Counted from the first letter of the stretch, positions 8,931 through 18,029 are shown. The stretch is 64,000 nt of DNA from Nitrososphaeraceae archaeon (GCA_009377575.1 WHTU01000010.1:17422-81421); one strand, 5' to 3'. The notes: a model not told the origin generated them from the sequence alone. Made by a program: numbers and translations.

Positions 8931-9116
8931 TTATTTCCAGTGTTTTTCTTGTCTTGCATCTTCAACTTTCACAATTACCTCATATACGTTATCTGTAACC
9001 CAATCATAGAAAAGTCTGGTGACTGTCATAGGGAATAATTCTCCGCATTCATATATTCAAGTCGGTTTTCTCACAGCCTCAACTATCTGTTTCAATAATT
9101 CTTCCCAACTGTGAAA
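8931..9116 (-). pseudogene. Small gene interrupted by an in-frame TGA
   Basis: One frame is open over 62 codons except for a TGA at 9057-9059. Both sides look coding: upstream HSWEELLKQIVEAVRKPT, downstream IYECGELFPMTVTRLFYDWV then a charged end EDARQEKHWK. No ATG, GTG or TTG exists at the 5' edge, so the start may be lost too. It lies antisense to the uppP leader. Most likely a decayed small gene; a TGA read as selenocysteine is not supported by anything else here. Confidence 0.5.
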
Positions 9117-9149
9117 TTAAATAGGGTATACAAATTATTCCCTTGTATC

Positions 9150-9977
9150 ATGATAGATGCAATCCAAGCACTGATACTCGGAATTATTCAAGGACTGACA
9201 GAGTGGCTTCCTATTTCCAGCTCTGGACATCTGGCCTTAGCCCAGCTTGCCATGAACCTTCAAGTTCCAATATTTTTTGATATCGTATTGCATCTTGGTA
9301 CACTTGCAGCTGTTATTGGGGTCTACCGATATGAACTGCTATCGATCCTAAAATCGTTTAAATCTATTCATCAAAGAAATGGCAAAAATTCTGAAGTGGA
9401 GCGAAAGAACATTATGTGGGGTAGAAGGTATCTCTTGCTTATCATTCTAGGAATGATTCCTACAGCGTTGATGGGGGTAGGGTTCAGATCAATTTTTGAG
9501 GAATCCTTTTACAGTATGTGGTCAATAGGGTTGGGATTCATAATAAGCGGAGCTATGATAATCGTCACAAAGTTTATCGGCAAGGGCACGAATTCAATAG
9601 GAAAAGTCGATGCAGTTTTGATAGGCGTGGGACAGGGACTGTCTATTTTCTCAAGCATCTCAAGAAGCGGAGCAACTATTTCTATTGGGATGTTCAGACA
9701 CATTGAAAGATCCGAATTAATCACCTATTCTTTCCTACTTTCTATTCCAGCGATTTTAGGGGCAGGGCTATATGACTTGGTTTTTGCAGATAATATTTCT
9801 CAGGTTGAAATAATTCGTATTCCAATAGAGTCTTATATAATCGGGACCCTCTCAGCTGCTGCTGTGGGATACGTGTCGATAAAATTCCTAATTAGCATCG
9901 TCAACAAAGGAGAATTCTACCTATTTTCGTTCTATTGCTTTTTAATAGGATCCCTAATACTTGTCAGTCTTATCTAA
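9150..9977 (+). CDS. uppP: Undecaprenyl/polyprenyl-diphosphatase UppP (BacA family)
   Basis: Integral-membrane phosphatase that removes one phosphate from polyprenyl diphosphate, recycling the lipid carrier for glycan assembly. Diagnostic motifs: IIQGLTEWLPISSSGHL near the N-terminus (catalytic Glu and Ser) and a second QGLSIFSSISRSGATI (Arg). About eight hydrophobic segments and ~275 residues are normal for the family. ATG 9150 (MIDAIQALILGIIQG) fits the family start better than the GTG at 9111. In this archaeon the substrate is presumably a dolichyl/polyprenyl diphosphate for S-layer glycosylation (inference). Confidence 0.93.
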   Translation: MIDAIQALILGIIQGLTEWLPISSSGHLALAQLAMNLQVPIFFDIVLHLGTLAAVIGVYRYELLSILKSFKSIHQRNGKNSEVERKNIMWGRRYLLLIILGMIPTALMGVGFRSIFEESFYSMWSIGLGFIISGAMIIVTKFIGKGTNSIGKVDAVLIGVGQGLSIFSSISRSGATISIGMFRHIERSELITYSFLLSIPAILGAGLYDLVFADNISQVEIIRIPIESYIIGTLSAAAVGYVSIKFLISIVNKGEFYLFSFYCFLIGSLILVSLI

Positions 9978-10149
9978 CTAAAAAGGTAAAAAAATATAAG
10001 TTCATTTCTTAAAATTTAAACGTAAGAATAAAGCTTCAAATTTTACAATGAAAGTTTTTCTAATCAAACAATACATTCAATGTTACAACTAAATTTTATT
10101 CATATTTGTGACATATAGTTTTTAAGTTGCAGCTAAAGTAAGAAACATA

Positions 10150-10356
10150 TTGATTGACTTTTCTAAATTGAAGTACAGGGTAAACTATAACCAGTCTGTG
10201 TATAATTTCAAAACAAGGCGGTATGAAAGTAAGGATGCTACTTACAATAGCTACGAGCAGGCCAGAGCAAACCAATGGAAGTGCGAAAAATGTTGCGTGC
10301 TGTTCGGAACGCTGAAGGAACTAAAGCTCCATAAAATAGAACTTCATTCGTATTAA
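10150..10356 (+). CDS. Small C2H2 zinc-finger protein (68 aa)
   Basis: C-terminal finger C-x2-C-x12-H-x4-H (CEKCCVLFGTLKELKLHKIE...H), preceded by a basic, tyrosine-rich ~40-residue N-terminus. The classical finger implies zinc binding and probably DNA or RNA contact. Starts at TTG 10150. Single-finger proteins of this size recur in Nitrososphaeria; another is at 47525. The target is unknown. Confidence 0.7.
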   Translation: MIDFSKLKYRVNYNQSVYNFKTRRYESKDATYNSYEQARANQWKCEKCCVLFGTLKELKLHKIELHSY

Positions 10357-10824
10357 TCAACTGAATGAGTTCTCTCCCGGAGGACATGTAATAGATGAGT
10401 TTCAGTATATTACTGATTTAGGGATATTATCTACCGTTCATGGGATACTGAGTAGGATCATACTGTTTATTTTTATTTGATCTTGTTTCACTCGTCAATC
10501 GTGAGACGACTCGATAGTTTGATGGCATATGCAAATATGTAAATAAGAGTTACACAATTTGGCACTGAATTATTTCGTATTTAGTTGCAAAGGAATTATA
10601 CATTCATTGTATAGAGAAATTAAATATTGTAACCTTATCATCGAACACTCTCAGCAATTAGGTGGGTAGGATAGTAGTGTAGTATTAAATCTATGTGTTA
10701 ATACACCATGCTTTATTCGTCCGACTTGATCCAGTGTCAAAGACTTCTGTTGTGCACTGCACAATTCATCGCTTTTTTTCGAAAATAACAAAGTTCCGAA
10801 TGGAAATCATTGATTTAACATGGA
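10357..10824. other. Gene-poor interval
   Basis: About 470 AT-rich bases. A 63-codon TTG-started frame at 10695-10886 runs into the nadE 3' end and has no recognisable features, so it was not called. No structural RNA or strong inverted repeat noted. Confidence 0.45.
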
Positions 10825-11604
10825 TTAGAATTTGCTGCCAATACTACATACTTTCAGAGGTCTTATCTTATGCGCGTTTCTTTTGATTGTTTGTTCAATC
10901 CCAGCTATCTTGCTATTTGAAATTTTATAACTATCAAGCTCATCACCATTGTTCTTAGGGCCAGCAGATTCCAGTTTCTTAAGAATTATATCAATTTCGT
11001 CGTAATTTGCTCCAAGCTCTTCTTCAGCAGTGTGGCCTTTCCATAGTCGAGGGCTACTTTCCTTTTGTAGGATTGAAAGTGGAAGTTCTAAATATTTGGC
11101 AAGCTCCCTCACCTGCGTTTTATATAGGTCTCCCAATGGAAACAGGTCTGCCGCACCATCTCCGAATTTTGTGTAATATCCGAGCACTAACTCACTCTTA
11201 TCTGATGTTCCTAAAACTAGTCCATTATATATGAACGAGTAATAATATAAAATACACATTCTTATTCTAGCAGTTAAATTCCCTTCCGCGTACTGATCCC
11301 TAGGAAGATTGACAAGGAATTCTGACTTGATATTATTTATGTTCATAATCTTGAATTCTATATGCAGACTTCTGGCAAGTTCGGTTGCGTCATTTACATC
11401 CGAGTTTGGCGTTATAGGAAAATCAGGGAGTATCAATGAAAGAACCTTTTTATTCGATAAAGCTCGAACAGCCAAACAAGCAGTCACCGACGAGTCAAGT
11501 CCTCCACTCAAGCCAACAACTACCTTTTCACGTTTGGCCTTCTGTAATTCCTGCTTGATAAATTTTTCTATCAGGTCACATATAGTCTCGAAATTTACAG
11601 ACAC
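10825..11604 (-). CDS. nadE: NH3-dependent NAD+ synthetase
   Basis: Final step of NAD+ synthesis: amidation of deamido-NAD+ with ammonia and ATP. 259 residues, the short ammonia-using form without a glutaminase domain. P-loop SGGLDSS at residues 33-39; NLTARIRMCILYYYS and GTSDKSELVLGYYTKFGDGAADLFPLGDLYKTQVR are the adenylate and NaAD sites; PSPRLW-type loop present as SSPRLWKGHTAEEELG. ATG at 11604. A free-ammonia enzyme suits an ammonia oxidiser. Confidence 0.95.
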   Translation of the reverse strand: MSVNFETICDLIEKFIKQELQKAKREKVVVGLSGGLDSSVTACLAVRALSNKKVLSLILPDFPITPNSDVNDATELARSLHIEFKIMNINNIKSEFLVNLPRDQYAEGNLTARIRMCILYYYSFIYNGLVLGTSDKSELVLGYYTKFGDGAADLFPLGDLYKTQVRELAKYLELPLSILQKESSPRLWKGHTAEEELGANYDEIDIILKKLESAGPKNNGDELDSYKISNSKIAGIEQTIKRNAHKIRPLKVCSIGSKF

Positions 11605-11730
11605 AATTGGTAAAAATCTCCATTACAATATTTTTGTTACCATCACATAAGGATATTTTGAGCTTCACCGTCCATGCAAAATGATAGGCAGGCTCTGCGA
11701 GTACCAATATTCACATACTTCCAACAGCAT

Positions 11731-11954
11731 CTACTTTTTGAGGCTCATCTCGTTCTCTTGCATCCCATAATTATGATCAAAGGTAGAGGTGGGTGTAGAC
11801 ACGTTAATAAAGGACGGTTTTAATTGCATCTTCGACCCAGGTAGAAATTTTTGCGCAAATAGGTTTGCAGACTTCTCTGCCTGGTAAAACCAAGAAGCAA
11901 TCTTCCCTGAGGCGGAAGCAAACGGTCTAATTTATACGTGGGATCAGATCTCAT
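11731..11954 (-). pseudogene. Probable frameshifted small gene
   Basis: A start in one frame (ATG 11954, MRSDPTYK) and a 66-codon frame lacking any start (PFASASGKIASWFYQAEK... to TAG 11731) meet near 11925-11935. The second frame is rich in Lys, Phe, Ser and reads like a soluble protein (SKMQLKPSFINVSTPTSTFD). One indel would join them into a ~73-residue product. No family recognised. Lies between divergent nadE and rfcS. Confidence 0.35.
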
Positions 11955-12052
11955 CTCAGTCTACCGACGTCATATCATTCAATCAAATGACCGATTTGTG
12001 ATAGTAATGCTAATATTCTGTTTTCTGCTTTCAACAATCTACTTAAAAGTTC

Positions 12053-13042
12053 ATGTCAAGTAAGCATCAAATTATATCAAGTTTAATGTGGGTAGAGAAA
12101 TACCGTCCGTCTACTCTTGAACAGATAGCAGATCAAAGTGATGTTATCAGAGGACTTCAGAATCTAATTCAGAATCCTAATGAAATACCTCATTTCATAT
12201 TTGCAGGTCCAGCGGGAGTCGGCAAGACTACGGCAGCCTTGTGCATTGCCAAAGAATTGTTAGGGGAAAATTGGAGAAGGGATACCCTTGAATTGAATGC
12301 CTCAGACGAACGAGGTATAAAGATGGTCCGTGAGCGTGTCAAGGAGTTCGCGGCAGTCATGAAATTCTCAAGTACCACGGAAAGCAATGATAGGCCCTAT
12401 CGCATTATAATTCTTGATGAAGCTGACGAGATGACCTCTGAAGCTCAGACTGCATTGAGAAGAATTATTGAGGATAGTTCAAGGACCACACGTTTTATCA
12501 TTATTTGCAATTATCTTTCCCAACTGATAGAACCGATACAAAGTCGATGTGTCATATTTCGCTTTACGAGATTACCCAAGAAGGAGGTGGTGAATCATTT
12601 ATCAGAAATTTGTAGACAAGAAGGAATAGAATTTGATGTTAAAGCCCTTTCTAGAATTTATGATTCTACTTTAGGAGATCTTCGTCATTCCATCAATATT
12701 TTGCAATCTGCAGTGACTAATAACAGCATATCATCTGAAAAGGTGGAAATGTCTATCGGGTTATCAGGGAGAGCAAAAGTAGGCGAGGTCATAAAGCTCG
12801 CCCTTGCAGGTAAGTTTAATGAAGCCAGAGTAATGCTATTGGAGTTGACCCAAGTGTATGGTATGTCTGAAAAAGACTTTCTAAAATATGTGGCCCAAGA
12901 AGCTTTCTCTATGAAATTAAGTGATCCAGGAAAATTTGCTGAGCTTATGGCCGAGTATGACTATAGGCTGAGCATCGGAGCACATGCCGATATTCAGCTC
13001 ACTGCGTTTCTTGCTCAAGTTAGTACACTCGGGCAGAAATAG
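12053..13042 (+). CDS. rfcS: Replication factor C small subunit
   Basis: Clamp-loader AAA+ ATPase that loads PCNA onto primed DNA with the large subunit. 329 residues, normal length. N-terminal WVEKYRPSTLEQI, Walker A GPAGVGKTT (residues 52-60), Walker B IILDEADEMT, Arg-finger SRC motif IQSRCVIFRF, then the C-terminal collar. The large subunit is not nearby. ATG at 12053. Confidence 0.96.
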   Translation: MSSKHQIISSLMWVEKYRPSTLEQIADQSDVIRGLQNLIQNPNEIPHFIFAGPAGVGKTTAALCIAKELLGENWRRDTLELNASDERGIKMVRERVKEFAAVMKFSSTTESNDRPYRIIILDEADEMTSEAQTALRRIIEDSSRTTRFIIICNYLSQLIEPIQSRCVIFRFTRLPKKEVVNHLSEICRQEGIEFDVKALSRIYDSTLGDLRHSINILQSAVTNNSISSEKVEMSIGLSGRAKVGEVIKLALAGKFNEARVMLLELTQVYGMSEKDFLKYVAQEAFSMKLSDPGKFAELMAEYDYRLSIGAHADIQLTAFLAQVSTLGQK

Positions 13043-13057
13043 ATTTGCAAATATTTC

Positions 13058-13213
13058 ATGGCTTTAAAGTGTTTATTTGACAATCATATTATTGTCGTTG
13101 CAAACAATTCAGGACAAATTCAGCTAATGACTTCCGGATCAGATTGTCAGGTCTATTTGAGAGACTATCGCTATACCTTGAAAAAAAACCCGCCTGGAAT
13201 TAAGATGAGATAA
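13058..13213 (+). CDS. Small hypothetical protein (51 aa)
   Basis: Unbroken ATG-to-TAA frame 15 bases after rfcS on the same strand. It reads as alternating hydrophobic strands (MALKCLFDNHIIVVANNSG, then CQVYLRDYRYTLKK) and a basic C-terminus, suggesting a small beta protein. No family recognised. Could be co-transcribed with rfcS. Confidence 0.45.
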   Translation: MALKCLFDNHIIVVANNSGQIQLMTSGSDCQVYLRDYRYTLKKNPPGIKMR

Positions 13214-13247
13214 CCTATACGCAATTGAGAGCATCGAGTGACTAGAG

Positions 13248-13571
13248 TTGTCTGGTTCTACAGTATCATACAGAGACAGGATCTACATTGTCGAAGATAT
13301 TATCCTGAAACTGGCAGAATATGGGGAATTGAACCAGACAGCATTGATAAGTTTCTGTGGTCTCAACCTCAAGAAACATAAAGTAATTCTCGATGAAATG
13401 GAATCCAACAATCTTATTACGAGAAAGGAAAGATTGATTGGTAAGAAATCAATTAGCGTTTATGTGACCACTCCTGAAGGTATAAGTTTTTTTAATACTA
13501 TACTGGCCCCTTATGAAAAAATGTTTCCGCGAAGAAGAAATCAGGGTGGGTCGAAACCTAACTCAATGTAA
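13248..13571 (+). CDS. Winged-helix DNA-binding protein
   Basis: 107 residues with a winged-helix pattern: ILKLAEYGELNQTALISFCGLN (helices 1-2), HKVILDEMESNNLITRKE (recognition helix) and a wing (KKSISVYVTTPEGISFF). The basic C-tail RRRNQGGSK may add DNA affinity. Starts at TTG 13248. This resembles the small archaeal regulators with a PadR/ArnR-like core; ligand and target are unknown. Confidence 0.75.
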   Translation: MSGSTVSYRDRIYIVEDIILKLAEYGELNQTALISFCGLNLKKHKVILDEMESNNLITRKERLIGKKSISVYVTTPEGISFFNTILAPYEKMFPRRRNQGGSKPNSM

Positions 13572-13685
13572 GCAAAAGAAGACAATGTGCACCTGAGCCT
13601 TAATTTTTGATTAAAAGAAACCTGGAAGAAACTAGTGCAAAACGAATACCCGCGGTATATACCCCTATATTCGATATATTACAAT

Positions 13686-14114
13686 CTATTCCAAACCAAA
13701 CTGAGATGAAATTTTCCGATTAATCTCCCTTTTCTCATTAAGGTAGTCATTGTATCGACTACTCCATGAACCGATCTTTCTATATTGCTTAATTCCTGCA
13801 TAGAGCCAGACACAAGAAATTACAATAACTGAACCTAATAACACGCTTAATACAGTCCCAAATTCGTTCTCTATTTCAAGAATTGCAAAGAAAGATGGAT
13901 GTCTTATCAAGTACACAGAGAGACCTATAGCAATGGGAGCTAAGATTAAAGCAGAGATTGAAACACCTAATAGTGTTTTCCTAATATTAAGGATTTGTTG
14001 AATGAATGTGTCCATTAATGTCAACAAATTAGCTCTTGCAGTGTTGGCTAATTCGTCGTCATCGTTGTTGACAAAATTCTCATTATCTCCGTGATTAGCC
14101 GCTCTGTCGTCCAT
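13686..14114 (-). CDS. Two-helix membrane protein with acidic N-terminus
   Basis: 142 residues. An Asn/Asp-rich start (MDDRAANHGDNENFVNNDDD) and an amphipathic helix precede two hydrophobic segments (~47-70 LLGVSISALILAPIAIGLSVYLI, and ~87-108 VLSVLLGSVIVISCVWLYA), then a charged helical tail. No catalytic motif. ATG 14114. Function unknown; topology suggests both ends cytoplasmic. Confidence 0.65.
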   Translation of the reverse strand: MDDRAANHGDNENFVNNDDDELANTARANLLTLMDTFIQQILNIRKTLLGVSISALILAPIAIGLSVYLIRHPSFFAILEIENEFGTVLSVLLGSVIVISCVWLYAGIKQYRKIGSWSSRYNDYLNEKREINRKISSQFGLE

Positions 14115-14171
14115 ATCCCCGTCTTTAATCCTTAACGGGATGTTCCTTTATTTATCTTATGATGAACAAAG

Positions 14172-14382
14172 TTATTTCATCCGTCGACGTCCTACGAACG
14201 CAATGCAGACACCTATACTTTCGTTATAGTCAACGAAGTAAATGTCGTAATGGGGCGATTGATGCTGGTTACTTTGTCAGGATTACTTAGATAGGCTCTG
14301 TTGATTGTCTCCAGTATTTTTAGGAAGTAATAATTGCATGAAGCCTTTTTTAGATACCCATTGTTATTTTTGAGTGCAGTTG
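14172..14382 (-). pseudogene. Frameshifted small gene at a C-run
   Basis: Frame A is open through ASCNYYFLKILETINRAYLS...DKVTSINR; frame B continues PHYDIYFVDYNESIGVCIAF then VGRRRMK and TAA at 14172. They meet at a run of four C on this strand (complement of 14252-14255): five C would give one continuous frame. No start codon is seen at the 5' end, which lies under the promoter of the next gene. Looks like a decayed ~65-residue protein of unknown family. Confidence 0.45.
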
Positions 14383-14383
14383 C

Positions 14384-15076
14384 ATGAAGGGGAAAATACT
14401 CCTATTCGGGATTCTTTTTTTGTTTTTCATGTGTTTTACGACGCTCAATTTATACTCAAGCCTTCAAGATAATTTCGAAATAAATCATGTTTCAAGCTAC
14501 GCGGATGATAATAAGATCATGCATGTTTTTGGGGAATTGAAGAACATTGGAAATAAATCTATGACAAATGTCACGGTTGGGGTCATATTCTTAGATTCAG
14601 AAGGCGAAATTATAAATGAATACAAGAGATCTGCTGAATTGAGAACCATCAATCCGGGTTTTACCTCTCCCTTCGAAGTTCTTTTCATAGACCCGAAGAC
14701 TGTCGGTGAGGTAAAGGACTTCAAACTATATGTAAATGGAACGGAAACCAGAACTCAGCCCATAGATCTCAAAATTAGGATAGACTCATCTAGACAAGAT
14801 ATTTTGGGATTCTATTTTATCAATGGTGTCATATTCAATTCTGGGCCCATTAGTGCAAATAACTCAATTGCTATTGCCACACTTTACGATATAGAGGGTC
14901 GGGTTATAGCGATAGGAAGAGGCTTAGCTGAACCAAAAGATATCACTAGCAATTCTGGCGCAAGTTTCGGATTGGCTATCGTAGATAAACTACAAACCCA
15001 CAAGGGAAAGAGCTATTCTGTTGTAGCAGATTCTGATATGTATGTTTCGAAGCCAACCGCCACAAAAAAGAAGTAG
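14384..15076 (+). CDS. Secreted FxLYD-type beta-domain protein
   Basis: N-terminal hydrophobic anchor (residues 4-22, KILLFGILFLFFMCFTTLNL) followed by two similar beta-sandwich-like repeats: residues ~38-105 (HVFGELKNIGNKSMTNVTVGVIF) and ~140-210 (GFYFINGVIFNSGPISANNS). The GELKNIGN...V.V...FLD pattern matches FxLYD domains, usually exposed on the cell surface. Several N-x-S/T sites are compatible with archaeal glycosylation. ATG 14384. Role unknown. Confidence 0.7.
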   Translation: MKGKILLFGILFLFFMCFTTLNLYSSLQDNFEINHVSSYADDNKIMHVFGELKNIGNKSMTNVTVGVIFLDSEGEIINEYKRSAELRTINPGFTSPFEVLFIDPKTVGEVKDFKLYVNGTETRTQPIDLKIRIDSSRQDILGFYFINGVIFNSGPISANNSIAIATLYDIEGRVIAIGRGLAEPKDITSNSGASFGLAIVDKLQTHKGKSYSVVADSDMYVSKPTATKKK

Positions 15077-15145
15077 CTATTACTTAGTTTTACATGCAAA
15101 TGAAGTTGTATTGTCGCAAATCATCGTGGCCCAATGGAAACTACG

Positions 15146-15628
15146 CTAAACAAGCTTATCATCATAATTTCCTTTGGAGATCTCTTTGTAAACATCTTTC
15201 GCGAGTTTTCCGTCTACTTTTACTCCCATGCTTAAACAGGATCCTATTACCTCTTTAGTAATTCCTTTAATATCAATCGCATAGGAGCTGTCGAGTTTCA
15301 TTTTTGCTATTTTTACAACATTTTCTATAGGCAGGTCTCCCACATAATTACTTCCTGAAGTTCCAGATCCCTTGGTAAATCCACCCTCTTTTGCAATTAG
15401 AGCCGCAGTCGGAGGTATTCCTACTTCTACGGTGAACTGCTTCGTTTCGGTATCGACTTCAACTTTGACGGGAACCTTCATGCCTGGAAAGTCACGGGTT
15501 TTTTCGTTAATGGTATTCACAACTTGCAAAACGTTAAGCCCCATCGGGCCTAACGACGGGCCCAGAGGAGGACCTGCGCTGGCTTCTCCACCGCTTACAA
15601 GGGCCGAAATACTTTTCTTTTCTCCCAT
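15146..15628 (-). CDS. rpl11: Large-subunit ribosomal protein uL11
   Basis: Base of the ribosomal stalk, binding 23S rRNA and translation factors. Start at ATG 15628 (MGEKKSISALVSGGEASAG), the normal archaeal N-terminus, rather than the ATG at 15640. GPPLGPSLGPMGLNVLQVV and GFTKGSGTSGSNYVGDL are diagnostic; ~160 residues is normal. Encoded ~96 bases downstream of Spt5. The rest of the usual archaeal stalk operon (uL1, uL10, P1) is absent here; the next genes are unrelated. Confidence 0.96.
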   Translation of the reverse strand: MGEKKSISALVSGGEASAGPPLGPSLGPMGLNVLQVVNTINEKTRDFPGMKVPVKVEVDTETKQFTVEVGIPPTAALIAKEGGFTKGSGTSGSNYVGDLPIENVVKIAKMKLDSSYAIDIKGITKEVIGSCLSMGVKVDGKLAKDVYKEISKGNYDDKLV

Positions 15629-15736
15629 ACATCGGAACAAAAGGGTAACCTGAATATAAACTGATTATATTATTCCAAAAGGTCTATTTACTCAACCAGA
15701 ATCTGAATAATTGGTCTGGTATGTGGCCGATTCGCC

Positions 15737-16402
15737 CTACTGAACCACTTTTCGGAGATAATTTGCATCAACAGTAACTGGAATTTGATATGGTGAATCT
15801 AGTAGAACTACTGTTGCTTCCTGTTTCTCGTAGTCAACTCTGATCACCTTTGCTTTCATTGATTTGAACGGTCCTGCTACCACCTCTACCATATTATCTA
15901 TGCTCAGATCAGTAACTACAGGTTTCTTCACAAGATAGCCTTCTATATCCTTAAAGGGTAATTCCCCACGTATCTGTCCTCTAACATGCCTTACGCCGCT
16001 CAGTGCTTCATATGCTATATTTGCATCAGGTGCCTCGACAATAATGTAGCCCTTAAAGTTTTCCAATGCCAATATCGAAAAAATTTTCAATTTCTTTGTG
16101 GTAATCTTCGTGTGTAAAATGTTGGCAACAACGCGTTCCTGGCCACCTGTTATCCTGATAGCAAAAAATTTGGCCTTAGTGTCATCTTCTGCCGTGGGCT
16201 TATTTGTCTTGTCGATAGCTTGGGCTGGAACAGATTCATCTACTGCCTTATTTTCCTGTATGTTGCTAGGTGTGTTAACCTCAAAGCCATCTGAGGTGGT
16301 GCTTGCAAGGTTGAAGTCTTCAGTTACACTAGTAGAATTACCGCCATGCCCTACATTCTCCCTTTCTAAATTACGATTAATGTCAAGTAAGTTAGCATCC
16401 AT
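15737..16402 (-). CDS. spt5: Transcription elongation factor Spt5 (NusG family)
   Basis: Processivity factor that binds the RNA polymerase clamp with Spt4. Domains: a ~75-residue Asn/Thr/Asp-rich N-terminal extension, NGN domain ~78-160 (FFAIRITGGQERVVANILHT...GYIIVEAPDA...VRHVRGQI), and a KOW domain ~165-221 (VEVVAGPFKSMKAKVIRVD). The extension roughly adds half to the usual ~150 residues and may be disordered. ATG 16402. SecE, often next to Spt5 in archaea, is not found in the 185 bases upstream. Confidence 0.93.
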   Translation of the reverse strand: MDANLLDINRNLERENVGHGGNSTSVTEDFNLASTTSDGFEVNTPSNIQENKAVDESVPAQAIDKTNKPTAEDDTKAKFFAIRITGGQERVVANILHTKITTKKLKIFSILALENFKGYIIVEAPDANIAYEALSGVRHVRGQIRGELPFKDIEGYLVKKPVVTDLSIDNMVEVVAGPFKSMKAKVIRVDYEKQEATVVLLDSPYQIPVTVDANYLRKVVQ

Positions 16403-16587
16403 TTAGCGAATGTATTTACGATATATTGTTGCAATTTATAAGTTTACGTTGCATTTACTGGTGCAGATTCGTCAATTCAGGCCTTTAAAATCTAGGATAC
16501 TTAGATCATGCACGCAAATTACACCCATGACCATCTGCCACCGTCTCTAGCTAGCGAATTTATAGTAGGTTCTCTTCCACCCTCCTC

Positions 16588-17406
16588 GTGAGGGAAAGTA
16601 TTTCGCTAATTGCATCCGCAAATGATGAAGCAGGGATGAACATGGTAAATTTCTTGACATTCAACAAGGATTTTCAGATGACCAGCAGCGATCCTCTGGT
16701 CTATGAATCAAGCAAATATCGGAACGTCAAACTCTACTTAACAGATAAGGATCTGCTCTTCCTTGAGGAGTACAATATTAGTGAACGACCAACTTCATTC
16801 GTCTTTCTTTCAAGACATAGGTCAGCAAGTGGGATAGCCTCTCTTACATGTCATTCAACGGGTAACTTTTCTCATGATAATTTGTATGGTGGTGAGCCAA
16901 ATGAATTAGGAATGGCCAGTCCTTCCATGTTAAAGGCTTATTTTAATGAATTATACCGAAATCGCAACTCTGCGCGTGACTATCAAATTACCTTAGAGGC
17001 TACCCATCACGGCCCTACATCTCTTGAAGGGCCCATTCTTTTTGTCGAAATAGGTTCTGGACCAGTACAGTGGAGGGACTCGAACGCAGCCCGGGTAGTT
17101 TGCAATAGCATTTTAGAGATTTCTTCATTAGATTTAAGAGGTTCAAGTAGAGTAGCCCTGGCTCTAGGTGGAACACATTACCCTGAAAAATTGAACAAAA
17201 TACTTCACGAAACAGATTTTTCTATAGCGTACATTGTGACGAAGAACAATCTGCAGTTTATTGACGACCAGATGCTTCAGCAAATGATGGCCAGGAGTAC
17301 CGAAAGGATAACCCATGTTCTTATGGATTGGAAGGGACTTGGAAAAAATAAAAGGAGTATTATGGATACGATTGAGAAAACTGATCTCGAAGTGATCAGG
17401 ATATGA
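16588..17406 (+). CDS. dtdA: D-aminoacyl-tRNA deacylase, archaeal DtdA type
   Basis: Hydrolyses D-amino acids mischarged on tRNA. 272 residues, typical for the archaeal/plant DTD2 family. Recognised by FVFLSRHRSASGIASLTCHSTGN near residue 72, the ATHHGPTSLEGPILFVEIGS block and ALALGGTHYPEKL. Starts at GTG 16588, which immediately precedes the conserved first strand. Confidence 0.92.
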   Translation: MRESISLIASANDEAGMNMVNFLTFNKDFQMTSSDPLVYESSKYRNVKLYLTDKDLLFLEEYNISERPTSFVFLSRHRSASGIASLTCHSTGNFSHDNLYGGEPNELGMASPSMLKAYFNELYRNRNSARDYQITLEATHHGPTSLEGPILFVEIGSGPVQWRDSNAARVVCNSILEISSLDLRGSSRVALALGGTHYPEKLNKILHETDFSIAYIVTKNNLQFIDDQMLQQMMARSTERITHVLMDWKGLGKNKRSIMDTIEKTDLEVIRI

Positions 17407-17600
17407 TTGAGCTAATCTCGTATCTGAGGCTCGAAGAGTGGTTCTACCATACCCGTTCTGATGTTATGAGATTTAGATTTACCCAGGATGAAGGCAGATG
17501 AAAGTAATATAGCGACCGGCTTCGCGTATTAATAGTTTAGGTTTGAATCTATACTCTTCGACAATGTTATTAGGTATCTCTCTCTGAGTGTTGACACAAG

Positions 17601-18029
17601 ATGCCAAACCTGACTAGGATCGATGTCGTGACCGCATTTTTGCAATTTAAAAGTCAAATATTAATCCTTAGACGAAGCACTAGCGTGAAAACAATGAAGG
17701 AGAAATGGGGGGCTGTGAGCGGCTATTTAGAAAATAATGAACCATTAAGACAAGCTATCATAGAAATCAAAGAAGAAACTGGTTTGGAAAATGATGACGT
17801 ACAATTAGTGAGATCGGGCGATGTACTTCTAGCCATCGATCCTGAGAGTCCGAATACTTCATACAATATTCATCCATACCTTTTCCAATCAAAGAGTCAG
17901 AAAATAAGGCTTAGCAGAGAACATAATCAGTATAAATGGATAGCAATAGGTGAACTTTGGAGATATGACACTGTTCCCAAGTTAAAAGAGGCCTATGAAA
18001 GCGTAGCAGGATCATCGCGTGATGAATGA
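17601..18029 (+). CDS. Nudix hydrolase
   Basis: 142 residues with a Nudix fold. The box reads GYLENNEPLRQAIIEIKEET then GL: the EE-x-G metal ligands are present but the usual Arg of the RE pair is Ile and the Gly-to-Glu spacing is one short, so it is a variant box. Substrate (a nucleoside diphosphate derivative or oxidised nucleotide) cannot be told. ATG 17601. Stands alone in a divergent context. Confidence 0.85.
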   Translation: MPNLTRIDVVTAFLQFKSQILILRRSTSVKTMKEKWGAVSGYLENNEPLRQAIIEIKEETGLENDDVQLVRSGDVLLAIDPESPNTSYNIHPYLFQSKSQKIRLSREHNQYKWIAIGELWRYDTVPKLKEAYESVAGSSRDE

